64,000 nucleotides of DNA from Bordetella parapertussis (GTDB lineage: Bacteria; Acidobacteriota; Terriglobia; Bryobacterales; Bryobacteraceae): contig CALQCC020000007.1 in NCBI GenBank assembly GCA_943328975.2, positions 1-64,000 of the forward strand, given 5' to 3'. Below the pieces are notes generated by a model. That model saw only the letters and a list, made by a program, of their open reading frames with translations, did no database searches and was not told the DNA's origin. Position numbers and translations under genes: made by a program. Positions 53,054 through 61,059 of the stretch are shown one piece after another. Position 1 is the first letter of the stretch, and each line of letters starts with the position of its first letter.

Positions 53054-53539
53054 TTAATCTCCGGACATCAGCGTAGTGTAGGTGTAGGCCAGCAGTCGCC
53101 CCGCGAAGATCGCGGCGAACCAGAAAAAGATGGACAGCTTGGCCACACGAGCGGTGGCGTTGGGCCAGGAATCGTGTCCGATGACGTTCTTCTGGGTCCA
53201 GCGGAGCGTGTACAGCGCGGCTCCGATCAAGGCCAGCTTCAAGTAGAAGAGCGGATTGGTCAATGCCTTGGTCGGATACCCGATCAGCAGCGAGACTCCG
53301 GAGAAGACGTTGATGACCAGCCCGAACCACAGGAACGGGAAATAGGATCGCATCGCGGTGAGTGGAATCCCAGGAGCCACGCCTAGAATCCGCAAGCTGA
53401 TGGAGGTGTGGATACCGGCGAGGAATCCCATGCCGATGGCGTGCAGGATCAGCATGAACGGGAACGCAAGCACCGAGGGGGATTCGCGCACCCAGGTACT
53501 GTAGCTGGACTGTTCCAGCCAGATGAGAAAGGGCTCCAT
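53054..53539 (-). CDS. Four-helix membrane protein (DUF6644-like), paralogue 2
   Basis: A 161-residue protein with the same arrangement as its neighbour: SVLAFPFMLILHAIGMGFLA, FPFLWFGLVINVFSGVSLLI, PLFYLKLALIGAALYTLRWT and VAKLSIFFWFAAIFAGRLLA. The helix-1 His and the closing AGRLLAY are kept. ATG 53539 is chosen because the upstream extension to 53632 is not protein-like. A minus-strand TATAAAT element lies just before it, so this mRNA also has a very short leader. The two genes are separated by four bases and point away from the 53626 gene, whose promoter overlaps the upstream region. Confidence 0.75.
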   Translation of the reverse strand: MEPFLIWLEQSSYSTWVRESPSVLAFPFMLILHAIGMGFLAGIHTSISLRILGVAPGIPLTAMRSYFPFLWFGLVINVFSGVSLLIGYPTKALTNPLFYLKLALIGAALYTLRWTQKNVIGHDSWPNATARVAKLSIFFWFAAIFAGRLLAYTYTTLMSGD

Positions 53540-53590
53540 GGAGGGTCTATTTATATCACAACTACACCCAGGAACAAGGGGTAGACAGCA

Positions 53591-53625
53591 TTGACGGTGC
53601 GTGAACGCGCATCTACAATCACCCC
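53591..53625 (+). promoter_or_regulatory. Complete sigma-70 promoter for a leaderless mRNA
   Basis: TTGACG (53591-53596), a 17-base spacer, TACAAT (53614-53619), then six bases to ATG 53626. The predicted transcription start falls on the start codon. This is the clearest leaderless promoter in the window. Confidence 0.75.
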
Positions 53626-54165
53626 ATGACACGAAAAGTCATTCTGGGATTCGGACTCAGCCTTGACGGGTATATTGCGCGACGGAACGGCGCTATCGAT
53701 TTCTTGGCCATCGACGAAGAAGGCGAAGCGTTGATGGCGGATTTTTTCGCCAAGATTGATACCACAGTCATGGGCCGGAAGACCGCGGCAACCTGGGTGA
53801 AAATGCGTAAGAGTGGCGAGATTCCGGACACGCCGGGTATGGCCAACTATATCGTCTCCCGTCGCTGGAAGCCCGGAAAACGCGAGGGATTCGAGGTGGT
53901 GGGCGGATCTCTGACGGCCTTCGTCCGAAAGCTAAAACGCCGTAAGGGGAAAGATATCTATTTGGGCGGCGGAGGCGAATTGGCCCGCAGTTTCCTGCAA
54001 GAGGATTTGGTGGACGAACTCTACATCGGGGTTGGCCCGACGCTGTTGGGCGACGGCATCCCCGGCTTCCCGGGGAAGTTCCCGCAGCGCGACTTCAAGT
54101 TGACGGAGTGCAAGTCCTACGCGAATGGGTCGGTGGGACTGCGCTATGAACGGAGTCGCCGATAG
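53626..54165 (+). CDS. Dihydrofolate-reductase/RibD-C-family protein
   Basis: A 179-residue protein of the RibD C-terminal/DHFR-like family: VILGFGLSLDGYIARRNGAI at the N-terminus (SLDGY is diagnostic), DTTVMGRKTAATW, ANYIVSRRWKPG, KDIYLGGGGELARSFLQEDL (the NADPH-binding GGGEL), VDELYIGVGPTLLGDGIPGF. Members reduce pteridine-like or flavin-precursor substrates, but most are uncharacterised. It is monocistronic with a textbook promoter and apparently no leader. Another small secreted protein gene follows after 28 bases. Confidence 0.9.
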   Translation: MTRKVILGFGLSLDGYIARRNGAIDFLAIDEEGEALMADFFAKIDTTVMGRKTAATWVKMRKSGEIPDTPGMANYIVSRRWKPGKREGFEVVGGSLTAFVRKLKRRKGKDIYLGGGGELARSFLQEDLVDELYIGVGPTLLGDGIPGFPGKFPQRDFKLTECKSYANGSVGLRYERSRR

Positions 54166-54193
54166 TTGGTATTCTACGTGCTTCAATAGAAGC

Positions 54194-54592
54194 ATGAAGA
54201 TTCGCACATTACTTGCAACCACGGTTCTCACGGCAGGATTTTCAGCTATGTGGCTACCAGCCCAAGCTCCGGCTCCCGCAGCGGCTCAGGCCAAGGGGAA
54301 AATGGGCGGCGGCATGATGGGTGGAATGGCGGACCACATGGCGGAAATGATGGGTGGCCATCGCCAAGTGGCGGAGTTGGTTACGAAGCTATCGCAGTCC
54401 TTTGCCGCGATTCAGGCGGAGAAAGATCCGGCTGCGCTGACCAAGAAACTGGCGGAACACGGGGCGCTGCTCAAGGAACTGGAAACGAAGGTCCAGGCGC
54501 ACTCGGCCATGATGGAGAAGATGGACAAGATGGAAAAGGGCGAAGCGGCGGCGGCACCTGCAACTCCGGCAGCGCCCGCGCACCAACACTAA
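54194..54592 (+). CDS. Small secreted Met-rich helical protein
   Basis: A 132-residue exported protein (signal segment LLATTVLTAGFSAMWLPAQA). The mature part starts with an Ala/Pro stretch, then a Met/Gly/His-rich segment (GKMGGGMMGGMADHMAEMMG) and a long amphipathic helix region (HRQVAELVTKLSQSFAAIQA, then LLKELETKVQAHSAMMEKMD). It ends in an Ala/Pro tail with HQH. Clustered Met and His suggest metal (copper) binding, but this is inference. ATG 54194 gives the signal peptide; the open frame begins earlier inside the previous gene. It abuts the convergent nrdR gene exactly (54592/54593). Confidence 0.72.
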   Translation: MKIRTLLATTVLTAGFSAMWLPAQAPAPAAAQAKGKMGGGMMGGMADHMAEMMGGHRQVAELVTKLSQSFAAIQAEKDPAALTKKLAEHGALLKELETKVQAHSAMMEKMDKMEKGEAAAAPATPAAPAHQH

Positions 54593-55051
54593 CTAGCCGC
54601 GGCGCTGGAAGAGGTCTTTGAGCTCGGTGAGGAACGCTTCCACGTCCTGGAAGTCGCGATAGACCGAGGCAAAGCGGACGTAGGCGATCTTGTCGAGTCC
54701 TTTGAGACGGTCCATGACCAGTTCGCCGATTTCGGTGGTGGAGATTTCGCGGTCGGCGTTCTCGGCTAGGCGAGACTCGACGGCATCGACCACTTCGGCA
54801 AGTTTGGCCACGCCGACGGGACGTTTTTGGCAGGCTCGGAGCAAGCCTTCGAGGACCTTTTGGCGCTCGAATTTTTCGCGGCGGCCGTCGCGCTTGACCA
54901 CCATGAAGGGGATATCGTCACTGCGTTCGTAGGTGGTGAAACGGCGCTCGCATTTCAGGCACTCGCGGCGGCGGCGGATGACATCGCCTTCCTTACTTTC
55001 GCGGGAATCGATGACTTTGTCTTCCCGATGCTGACAAAACGGACAAGTCAT
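54593..55051 (-). CDS. nrdR: Transcriptional repressor NrdR
   Basis: A 152-residue regulator of ribonucleotide reductase genes. The zinc ribbon uses C3, C6, C31 and C34 (MTCPFCQH and RRECLKCERRFTTYE). The ATP-cone domain follows (PFMVVKRDGRREKFERQKVL to DKIAYVRFASVYRDFQDVEA). It senses ATP/dATP and binds NrdR boxes. No nrd gene is in the window; I did not find a convincing NrdR box pair next to the gene. Length and ending (LKDLF) are typical. Confidence 0.97.
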   Translation of the reverse strand: MTCPFCQHREDKVIDSRESKEGDVIRRRRECLKCERRFTTYERSDDIPFMVVKRDGRREKFERQKVLEGLLRACQKRPVGVAKLAEVVDAVESRLAENADREISTTEIGELVMDRLKGLDKIAYVRFASVYRDFQDVEAFLTELKDLFQRRG

Positions 55052-55088
55052 ATTCCCCCGCGCAAAACGGAGCCTTCGGCCCTTTGCT

Positions 55089-56132
55089 TCACTCTAAATT
55101 ATTCTCCTCACCCACATGCCTAATGGTACGCCAGTGGATGCCTTCATGGAACGCCATGAACAGGCCCAGAGGGAGGGCGGTCAGGAAATTCGTGGCCCAC
55201 AGAACCAGCGCGACGCCGCTGGCGGCTTCGACTCCGATGCCGTACATCTCGGTTAGGACCAATATGGTCGCGATCTGCATGCCGCCGCCGAAGCCGGGGA
55301 TTTGAATCACTCCGGCGAAGGTGACGAAGCCCATGGTGGTTAGCACCTCGCTCGGCGTCAGATGAGCAGCCTCCGGAAAGGCGCGCAGCACGCTGACGAA
55401 AACGCCTGCGACCAGGGTCCATTCGACGACGGTGAGACCGATCAGCAGCCACAGCGACGCTGGATCGCGGGTGGACTCCATGCCTTCGTCGAAAGCGTGA
55501 ATGAAACCGCGGACGCGCGCCAGTGGTGCCTCGGGAAGGAATGCCAGGGCCTGTTCCAGTCGCGAGCGGATCTGTCCACGGTAGCGGCGCAGAGCGATCA
55601 AAGCGGCCAAACAGCCCGCCCCGGTCAATCCGGCCACCCAACCGGCAGCCTGCAGCGCGGTGTGCAGTCTGGAATCCGGGGCCCAGCCGACGCCGCTGGC
55701 CTGGGTCAAGGCAAGGCCGAACAACGCCAGGATCAGCAGCAGGTCCAGAATTCGTTCCACGAACCACGCCGCCACCTGACTGGAAAATGCGAGGTTCTGC
55801 TTGCGGGCAATCAGATAGGGGCGCACAGGTTCCCCCGCGCGGCCGAACAAGACAACCGCTGTGAAGCCGATAAAGGTCGCCACCACCATCTGCCAGAGCG
55901 TGGCGTTGGGAGCCATGGGGCGAATCATCACCTTCCAGCGAATCGCCCGGACGACATAAGCCAGGAGGATGAGGGGAATCGACAAGCCCATCCAGCTCCA
56001 ACGCAATCCCCTCAGGACGGCCGTGAAACGAGTCCAAGCAAATCCAGTCTCCCCCAGGCGCAGGTATAGAAATACGGCGGCACCAAGCACGAGGGCGACG
56101 GCGATGACGAGTCCTAGATGGTGTTTTTTCAA
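55089..56132 (-). CDS. Lysylphosphatidylglycerol-synthase-TM/flippase-like membrane protein (UPF0104)
   Basis: A 347-residue polytopic protein with eight or nine hydrophobic segments. It matches the YbhN/AglD-like LPG_synthase_TM family: LRGLRWSWMGLSIPLILLAY with VVRAIRWKVMI, VVATFIGFTAVVLFGRAGEP, VRPYLIARKQNLAFSSQVAA, WFVERILDLLLILALFGL, and the C-terminal FVTFAGVIQIPGFGGGMQIA. Relatives flip or transfer lipid-linked molecules; the cytosolic MprF catalytic domain is absent. Its substrate is unknown. It precedes a divergent ECF sigma gene. Confidence 0.85.
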   Translation of the reverse strand: MKKHHLGLVIAVALVLGAAVFLYLRLGETGFAWTRFTAVLRGLRWSWMGLSIPLILLAYVVRAIRWKVMIRPMAPNATLWQMVVATFIGFTAVVLFGRAGEPVRPYLIARKQNLAFSSQVAAWFVERILDLLLILALFGLALTQASGVGWAPDSRLHTALQAAGWVAGLTGAGCLAALIALRRYRGQIRSRLEQALAFLPEAPLARVRGFIHAFDEGMESTRDPASLWLLIGLTVVEWTLVAGVFVSVLRAFPEAAHLTPSEVLTTMGFVTFAGVIQIPGFGGGMQIATILVLTEMYGIGVEAASGVALVLWATNFLTALPLGLFMAFHEGIHWRTIRHVGEENNLE

Positions 56133-56272
56133 TCGGTTACGATATCAACCCGACAAACGGGCCATACAGATAGAATAGATCGAACTTCCGATGCGGAACT
56201 TTCGTTCTCTCTATAAGAACGCGAACTACCGGGATTTGATCCGGGAAATAAGGGGGCATGCGAGGAAACGAA

Positions 56273-56965
56273 ATGGCAATGATCGCCACAGTCCGACAGG
56301 GTACCATGCGGGAACAGGGTTCCGCCGGGTTTGTGAGTGCGGCAGCCGGGGTTCGTGGACTCTGGGGGCTGCTGGGGAGTCCTAAAGCCCAATCTTCCAT
56401 GGACCTAGACCAGGAACTTGTCGAGCGCTGCCTAGCGGGCGAAGAAACCGCTTGGGAGGATTTGGTCAAGATCCACACGCGCCGGGTCTATTCGATCTGC
56501 TATCGCTTCACCGGGTCCGATCATGCGGCCCAGGATCTAACCCAGGACGTATTCCTCCGCTTGTTCAAATCTCTGAAGAGTTACCGGTTGGGCGAAGGGT
56601 CGTTCACGGTGTGGCTTTCGCGACTGACACGCAACTTGTTGATCGATCATTACAGGCGCACCAAGCTTGATCGGGTTACGGATTCGATTGAGGGTCAGCT
56701 GCCGATGCTGGAAGAAAAGACGGGCGGCTCGATGCGCGCCGACGGGATCCTGGCGGGGCGCGAGGCGAGCGAAGTTTTACAGGCCGGATTGCAGAAGCTG
56801 TCGCCGGAGTTGCGCGAAGCGGTCATTCTTCGGGATTTGGAAGAGATGGAGTACAAGGAAATCGCGCAAGTTTTGGACGTGCCCGAGGGGACGGTGAAGA
56901 GCCGTTTGAATCGGGGCCGGGCGGAATTGGCTCGGGTGTTGCGCAGGACGGGGGTGCAGGCATGA
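56273..56965 (+). CDS. ECF sigma factor (RpoE-like)
   Basis: A sigma-70-family ECF factor. Region 2 is LVERCLAGEETAWEDLVKIH, then DHAAQDLTQDVFLRLFKSLK and VWLSRLTRNLLIDHYRR; region 4 is LSPELREAVILRDLEEMEYK with EIAQVLDVPEGTVKSRLNRG. The conserved part begins at MDLDQELVERCL (ATG 56399). Upstream the frame is open with a plausible N-terminal extension of 42 residues; ATG 56273 has GAGGAAACGAA before it, so I give that start, with ATG 56399 the safe alternative. The next gene, a zinc-finger anti-sigma factor, starts in an ATGA overlap. It heads a five-gene coupled operon. Confidence 0.88.
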   Translation: MAMIATVRQGTMREQGSAGFVSAAAGVRGLWGLLGSPKAQSSMDLDQELVERCLAGEETAWEDLVKIHTRRVYSICYRFTGSDHAAQDLTQDVFLRLFKSLKSYRLGEGSFTVWLSRLTRNLLIDHYRRTKLDRVTDSIEGQLPMLEEKTGGSMRADGILAGREASEVLQAGLQKLSPELREAVILRDLEEMEYKEIAQVLDVPEGTVKSRLNRGRAELARVLRRTGVQA

Positions 56966-57510
56966 ATACCCGGCGTTTGAATTGCGCGGATGTAGATGTG
57001 ATGTTGGCCGACTACGTCGACCAGACGTTGCTGGATCGGGATATGGCGGACCTGAAGGCGCACTTGGCGATCTGCCCGGCATGTTCCGAGTTGGCGGCGG
57101 ATGCTGCGGCAGGCGTGGCATTCATGGATCGCAGCGCGGTAGTGGACGCTCCACCGGCGCTGATTAATCGGATTCTGTTCGAGATCGGCAATGGCCCGAA
57201 CCATACGATGGTCAAGCCGCCGATGTGGCAGCGATTGTTCGGCAAGGGACTGCAGCCGATATTGCAGCCGCGCTTTGCGATGGGCATGGCGATGACCATG
57301 TTGTCGTTCGGGATGTTTGTGCGAACGGATAGCGCGCACACTTGGGCCAGCCTGAATCCGGCGAACGTGTACGCATCGGCGGAAGATCACGCGGCTCGTT
57401 TGTGGGATCGCGGAGTGAAGCAATATCAGAGTTCGAAATTGGTGTTTGAGATTCAATCCCGATATGAGGAATGGGCGGCGGAAGAGAAGCAGACGGGAGA
57501 GCAGAAGTAA
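56962..57510 (+). CDS. Zinc-finger (zf-HC2) anti-sigma factor
   Basis: A 182-residue protein. The N-terminal 50 residues carry the ASD/zf-HC2 motif: LNCADVDVMLADYVDQTLLD, then LKAHLAICPACSELAADAAA (Hx3Cx2C). A middle hydrophobic stretch, FAMGMAMTMLSFGMFV, is probably a membrane segment. The C-terminal part (AARLWDRGVKQYQSSKLVFE) is helical. It should bind and hold the ECF sigma factor encoded just upstream. ATG overlaps the sigma stop (ATGA); its own TAA overlaps the next ATG (TAATG). Confidence 0.88.
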   Translation: MNTRRLNCADVDVMLADYVDQTLLDRDMADLKAHLAICPACSELAADAAAGVAFMDRSAVVDAPPALINRILFEIGNGPNHTMVKPPMWQRLFGKGLQPILQPRFAMGMAMTMLSFGMFVRTDSAHTWASLNPANVYASAEDHAARLWDRGVKQYQSSKLVFEIQSRYEEWAAEEKQTGEQK

Positions 57511-58163
57511 TGAGCGACGCGACACCGGGCCAGGAAATCAAAATTGTCGGCTACTGCCGCACCTGCGGCACGGGACTGGACGAAGCCAATCTGCGTACTG
57601 CGAACGGAACAATCTATTGCGCGGAACATCTGCCTGCGGAAACCGCGCCTCCGCGGCCTGACCCATCCACGTATTCGCCGTACAACGCCCCGCCTCCACC
57701 GCCGACTGGCGATGGTTCTCCAGGCGCGGCCTTCATGTTGGGACTGATCCCCGGGGTGGGAGCCATTTATAACGGCCAATACGCCAAGGGCATCGTACAC
57801 GTGGTGATCCTGGCTACGCTGATCATGGCTGCGGACAACAGCGACGGAGCTGGGCCGCTGTTCGGGCTCTTGATACCGGGCTTCTTTTTCTATATGGCGT
57901 TCGAGGCGTATCACACGGCTCGTCGCAAGCGCGAAGGCTTGCCGGTGGATGAATTTTCCAGCTTGGGCATGACGGATTCGCAGTCGCGTTTCCCTGTCGC
58001 GCCAGTGCTGCTGATTTTCTTTGGCGTCCTCTTTCTGTTGGACAACTTGGGTCTCTTTGAATTCCGCCGGATCCTGAAGTTTTGGCCGGTGGGCATGATC
58101 GGGCTGGGCGTGTACATGCTGTACGCTCGCATGGCCAAAGGGGACGACCGTGAACCCAAGTAA
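57510..58163 (+). CDS. Membrane protein with B-box-like zinc finger and DUF5668-like segments
   Basis: A 217-residue protein. The N-terminus has a small zinc-binding module (YCRTCGTGLDEANLRTANGT, then YCAEHLPAE: C-x2-C...C-x2-H). A Pro-rich linker (YNAPPPPPTGD) follows. Then come hydrophobic segments of TM2 type (AFMLGLIPGVGAIYNGQYAK with GIVHVVILATLIMA and LFGLLIPGFFFYMAFEAYHT) and a C-terminal LiaF/DUF5668-like pair (FPVAPVLLIFFGVLFLLDNL, then FWPVGMIGLGVYMLY). It starts at ATG 57510, overlapping the anti-sigma stop by one base. The stop at 58163 overlaps the next gene by 14 bases. Confidence 0.8.
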   Translation: MSDATPGQEIKIVGYCRTCGTGLDEANLRTANGTIYCAEHLPAETAPPRPDPSTYSPYNAPPPPPTGDGSPGAAFMLGLIPGVGAIYNGQYAKGIVHVVILATLIMAADNSDGAGPLFGLLIPGFFFYMAFEAYHTARRKREGLPVDEFSSLGMTDSQSRFPVAPVLLIFFGVLFLLDNLGLFEFRRILKFWPVGMIGLGVYMLYARMAKGDDREPK

Positions 58164-58332
58164 CGCGTTCATCGACTCCATTCGCGGGCCGATCATGCTG
58201 GTGGCTCTGGGTCTGCTTATGGCCGCGGACCAAATGGATCGAATAGGCATTGACCGCACTTGGCCGGCGCTGTTGATTTTGTTTGGGCTATTGAAGCTCG
58301 CCTCGTATTTGGGTGGAGGGACAAAAGAATGA
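58150..58332 (+). CDS. Small DUF5668/LiaF-TM-like membrane protein, 60 aa
   Basis: A 60-residue protein with two hydrophobic segments (GPIMLVALGLLMAADQM and TWPALLILFGLLKLASYLGG) separated by a short loop. It corresponds to the LiaF transmembrane module that is repeated in the neighbouring proteins. Start GTG 58150 lies within the end of the previous gene; its TGA overlaps the next ATG as ATGA. This tight packing makes it a real gene despite its size. Confidence 0.75.
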   Translation: MNPSNAFIDSIRGPIMLVALGLLMAADQMDRIGIDRTWPALLILFGLLKLASYLGGGTKE

Positions 58333-59795
58333 GACGCGGGTCTCTGGTTGGTCCTCTGCTGTTGATCGGGATTGGCGCGCTGTTCCTGGCACGCAACGTG
58401 TTCCCGGATCTGCCGCTGCTCGATTACTTGGCGCAGTTTTGGCCGTTCCTCTTGATCTTGTGGGGCGGGCTGCGACTGCTGGAAATCTCGATCTGGGCGA
58501 TTCGCAAGAAGCCTCTGCCGGCCTACGGCATCGGAGGCGGCGAATGGGTGCTGGTGATTTTCCTGTGCATGTTCGGACTGAGCTTGCATGCGGTGCGCGG
58601 GTTCACTTCCTGGTTACCGCGCGCGGGATTTGAATGGGGCGGACTGGAAGTTTTCGGCGAGTCTTACGAATATCCGTTATCGGGAGAGGTGGCAACGACG
58701 GCCACTCCGCGGATTGTGATCGAAGGCTTCCGCGGGAACGCTCGCATCGTGGGCGGAGATGTTCACGTGGTGAAAGCTACGGGTCACCAGACGGTTCGCA
58801 GCATGGATCAGGCGACGGCGGACCGGACGGGCAAAGACGCCCGGATCGAGGTCACCAACCAGGGCAATCAAGTTGTCATCCGCGTGGTGCAGCCACAGTC
58901 GGATATCTTCACCAAGGACGGCAGTCCGTTCCGGCGCAGGATTTCGGCGGATCTCGATATCGCGGTGCCGCGCGGCGCGACGATCGTGACCACGGGTCGC
59001 GATGGAGATTTTGACGTGAGCGGGATCGCGGGTGGCGTGGAGGTCGACGGAAGCAACGCTAGTGTGCGACTGGAAAACATCGGCGGTGACGTGCGCTTGG
59101 ATCTGCAGGGCAGCGACATTGTGCGGGCCGTGAATCTTAAAGGCGGGTTTGAACTGAAGGGTCGGGGCAACGACATCGACCTGGAGAAGATCGCCGGGCA
59201 AGTAACGGTGGATGGATCGTGGGGCGGTCTGATTCAGTTCCGCGAACTGGCCAAGCCGATCCGCTGGAAGGGGCCATCGACGGAGATGACTGCGGCGGCT
59301 TTACCCGGCGAATTACGGATGACGATCGGCGATATTAACGCGACCAAGGTCACGGGACCGTTCCGTATCGAATCGACGTATCCCAAGGACATCGCGATCA
59401 CGGACGTGACGGGGTCAACGAACATCGACCTACAGCGCGGGGACATTCGATTGAGTGCAACCACGCTACCGCTGTCGGATATGACGGTTCGCCTGCAAGC
59501 GGGGAACGTGGAACTTTCGCTCCCTGAAAATGCCAAGTTCAATTTGAACGCGGTGACCGAACGAGGCGAGGCCTACAGTGATTACGGCGCGGGGGTGAAG
59601 CAGAACTCGGACGGACGGCGCGGCGCGACCATCACCAGCGCAGGCAGTGGGCCGAGCATTGAGATTCGTGTGAATCGCGGCGACATTGCTTTGCGGCGAA
59701 CAGGGCAAGGCGCTCCGCTTGCTGCACCTCCCGCACCATTCGCACCGAAGGCGGCTCTTCCGGCAGGATCACCGCCGCGGCCGGTCGAGCAGTAA
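58329..59795 (+). CDS. LiaF-like TM plus DUF4097 beta-repeat envelope protein
   Basis: A 488-residue protein. Residues 1-90 hold LiaF/DUF5668-type membrane segments (GSLVGPLLLIGIGALFLARN, FWPFLLILWGGLRLLEISIW, then EWVLVIFLCMFGLSLHAV). The rest (about 125-470) is a DUF4097-type right-handed beta-solenoid exposed outside: GFRGNARIVGGDVHVVKATG, GATIVTTGRDGDFDVSGIAG, VEVDGSNASVRLENIGGDVR, LDLQGSDIVRAVNLKGGFEL and so on. A Pro/Ala tail ends it. Such proteins belong to cell-envelope stress modules. It closes the ECF-sigma operon. Its 3' end overlaps the convergent glycerate kinase gene by 27 bases. Confidence 0.85.
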   Translation: MRRGSLVGPLLLIGIGALFLARNVFPDLPLLDYLAQFWPFLLILWGGLRLLEISIWAIRKKPLPAYGIGGGEWVLVIFLCMFGLSLHAVRGFTSWLPRAGFEWGGLEVFGESYEYPLSGEVATTATPRIVIEGFRGNARIVGGDVHVVKATGHQTVRSMDQATADRTGKDARIEVTNQGNQVVIRVVQPQSDIFTKDGSPFRRRISADLDIAVPRGATIVTTGRDGDFDVSGIAGGVEVDGSNASVRLENIGGDVRLDLQGSDIVRAVNLKGGFELKGRGNDIDLEKIAGQVTVDGSWGGLIQFRELAKPIRWKGPSTEMTAAALPGELRMTIGDINATKVTGPFRIESTYPKDIAITDVTGSTNIDLQRGDIRLSATTLPLSDMTVRLQAGNVELSLPENAKFNLNAVTERGEAYSDYGAGVKQNSDGRRGATITSAGSGPSIEIRVNRGDIALRRTGQGAPLAAPPAPFAPKAALPAGSPPRPVEQ

Positions 59796-61055
59796 GGCGC
59801 GCACGTCCATAACGTTGGTACCGGTCGGGCCGGTTTTCACATGGCCATTGAGCGGCTCGAAAAAATGATACGAGTCGTTGTTGGCAAGATAGGCTCGGGC
59901 GTCCATGCCCAGCGCTGCCGCTCGTGCGACCGTATTGCCGTCTGCGGTGGCGCCAGCGGCGTCCGTGGGGCCGTCGAGGCCGTCGGTGCCTCCGCTAAAG
60001 ATCATCGTGTCGGGAGCGCCTTGCAGCGCGATCGCGGCAGCCAACACGAATTCCTGATTGCGGCCACCCAGACCGGTTCCGCGGACGGTGCACGTTGTTT
60101 CGCCACCGGAGAGAATACAGACTGGGCGACGCGCAGGTCGGTCGTTGGCGATAATTTCTTTGGCGATGGCCGCGTGCATCGCCGCGACGTCGCGGGTCTC
60201 GCCGTCAATGAAGGTGGACAAGATGAGAGGCTTGTAGCCGAGTTCCTTGGCTTTCGCGGCAGCCGCGTCCATCGCTAATCGATTGCTGCCGACGATCACG
60301 TTCTGCACGCGACTCAAGCGCGTGTCGCCGGGCTTGGGAGTCTCGCGCAACACTCCGTGCGGTTCTTCCACCAGATACTTCTTCAGCACCGCGCGCGCGT
60401 CGGCCACGGTTGCGCGATCTCCCACGGTAGGCCCGGAACCGATCACATCCAGATCGTCGCCAATCACGTCGGACAGAATCAGCGCGATCACGCGAGCGGG
60501 ATAGGCCAGCGCGGCCAGTTGCCCGCCTTTGATCATGCTGAGGTGTTTGCGGACGGCGTTGAGTTCGTGGATCGTCGCGCCTCCGTTGAGCAGAGCCTTG
60601 GTGATGGATTGTTTCTGTTCCAGGGTCAAACCCGGAGCTGGCGCGGGGAGCAACGCGGAGGCTCCACCAGAGATCAAGCAGATGACAAGATCGCGTTCGC
60701 CGGCCTGACGAGCGATCTCGGCAATCTGGTGCGCGCCGTCGACGCCACGCTGATCGGGCAGAGGGTGGCGCGCATTCTGCAAACGAATGCGCCGCACGCG
60801 CGATGTTACGCCGTCCGGAACCGTGACCAAGCCATCGGTGATGCGGCGGCCGAGCAAGCGCTCCACTGCCGACGCCATGGCCGCGCTGGCCTTGCCTGCC
60901 CCGATGACGAAAATCCGTTCCGTCTCCATCAGGCGATAGCGCTGACGGCCAACGATCAGCGTGCGGCCATCGGAGCGCAGATGCCGGAGGACTGCTTGCT
61001 GGGGTTCCGCTGCGTCCAGAGCCGCACGAAAGATCTGGAGAGCGTGTTTCTTCAC
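59769..61055 (-). CDS. Glycerate 2-kinase (MOFRL family)
   Basis: A 428-residue protein of the class III glycerate kinase/hydroxypyruvate reductase (TtuD/GckA) group. The N-terminal DUF4147 domain has FVIGAGKASAAMASAVERLL, DGLVTVPDG, ARHPLPDQRGVDGA and LVICLISGGASALLPAPAPG, then NAVRKHLSMIKGGQLA. The C-terminal MOFRL domain has CILSGGETTCTVRGTGLGGR, NQEFVLAAAIAL, and FSGGTDGLDGPTDAAGA. It makes 2-phosphoglycerate from D-glycerate and ATP. aroK follows four bases after its start side on the same strand, so aroK and this gene form an operon, aroK first. Confidence 0.93.
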   Translation of the reverse strand: MKKHALQIFRAALDAAEPQQAVLRHLRSDGRTLIVGRQRYRLMETERIFVIGAGKASAAMASAVERLLGRRITDGLVTVPDGVTSRVRRIRLQNARHPLPDQRGVDGAHQIAEIARQAGERDLVICLISGGASALLPAPAPGLTLEQKQSITKALLNGGATIHELNAVRKHLSMIKGGQLAALAYPARVIALILSDVIGDDLDVIGSGPTVGDRATVADARAVLKKYLVEEPHGVLRETPKPGDTRLSRVQNVIVGSNRLAMDAAAAKAKELGYKPLILSTFIDGETRDVAAMHAAIAKEIIANDRPARRPVCILSGGETTCTVRGTGLGGRNQEFVLAAAIALQGAPDTMIFSGGTDGLDGPTDAAGATADGNTVARAAALGMDARAYLANNDSYHFFEPLNGHVKTGPTGTNVMDVRALLLDRPRR

Positions 61056-61059
61056 TGCC

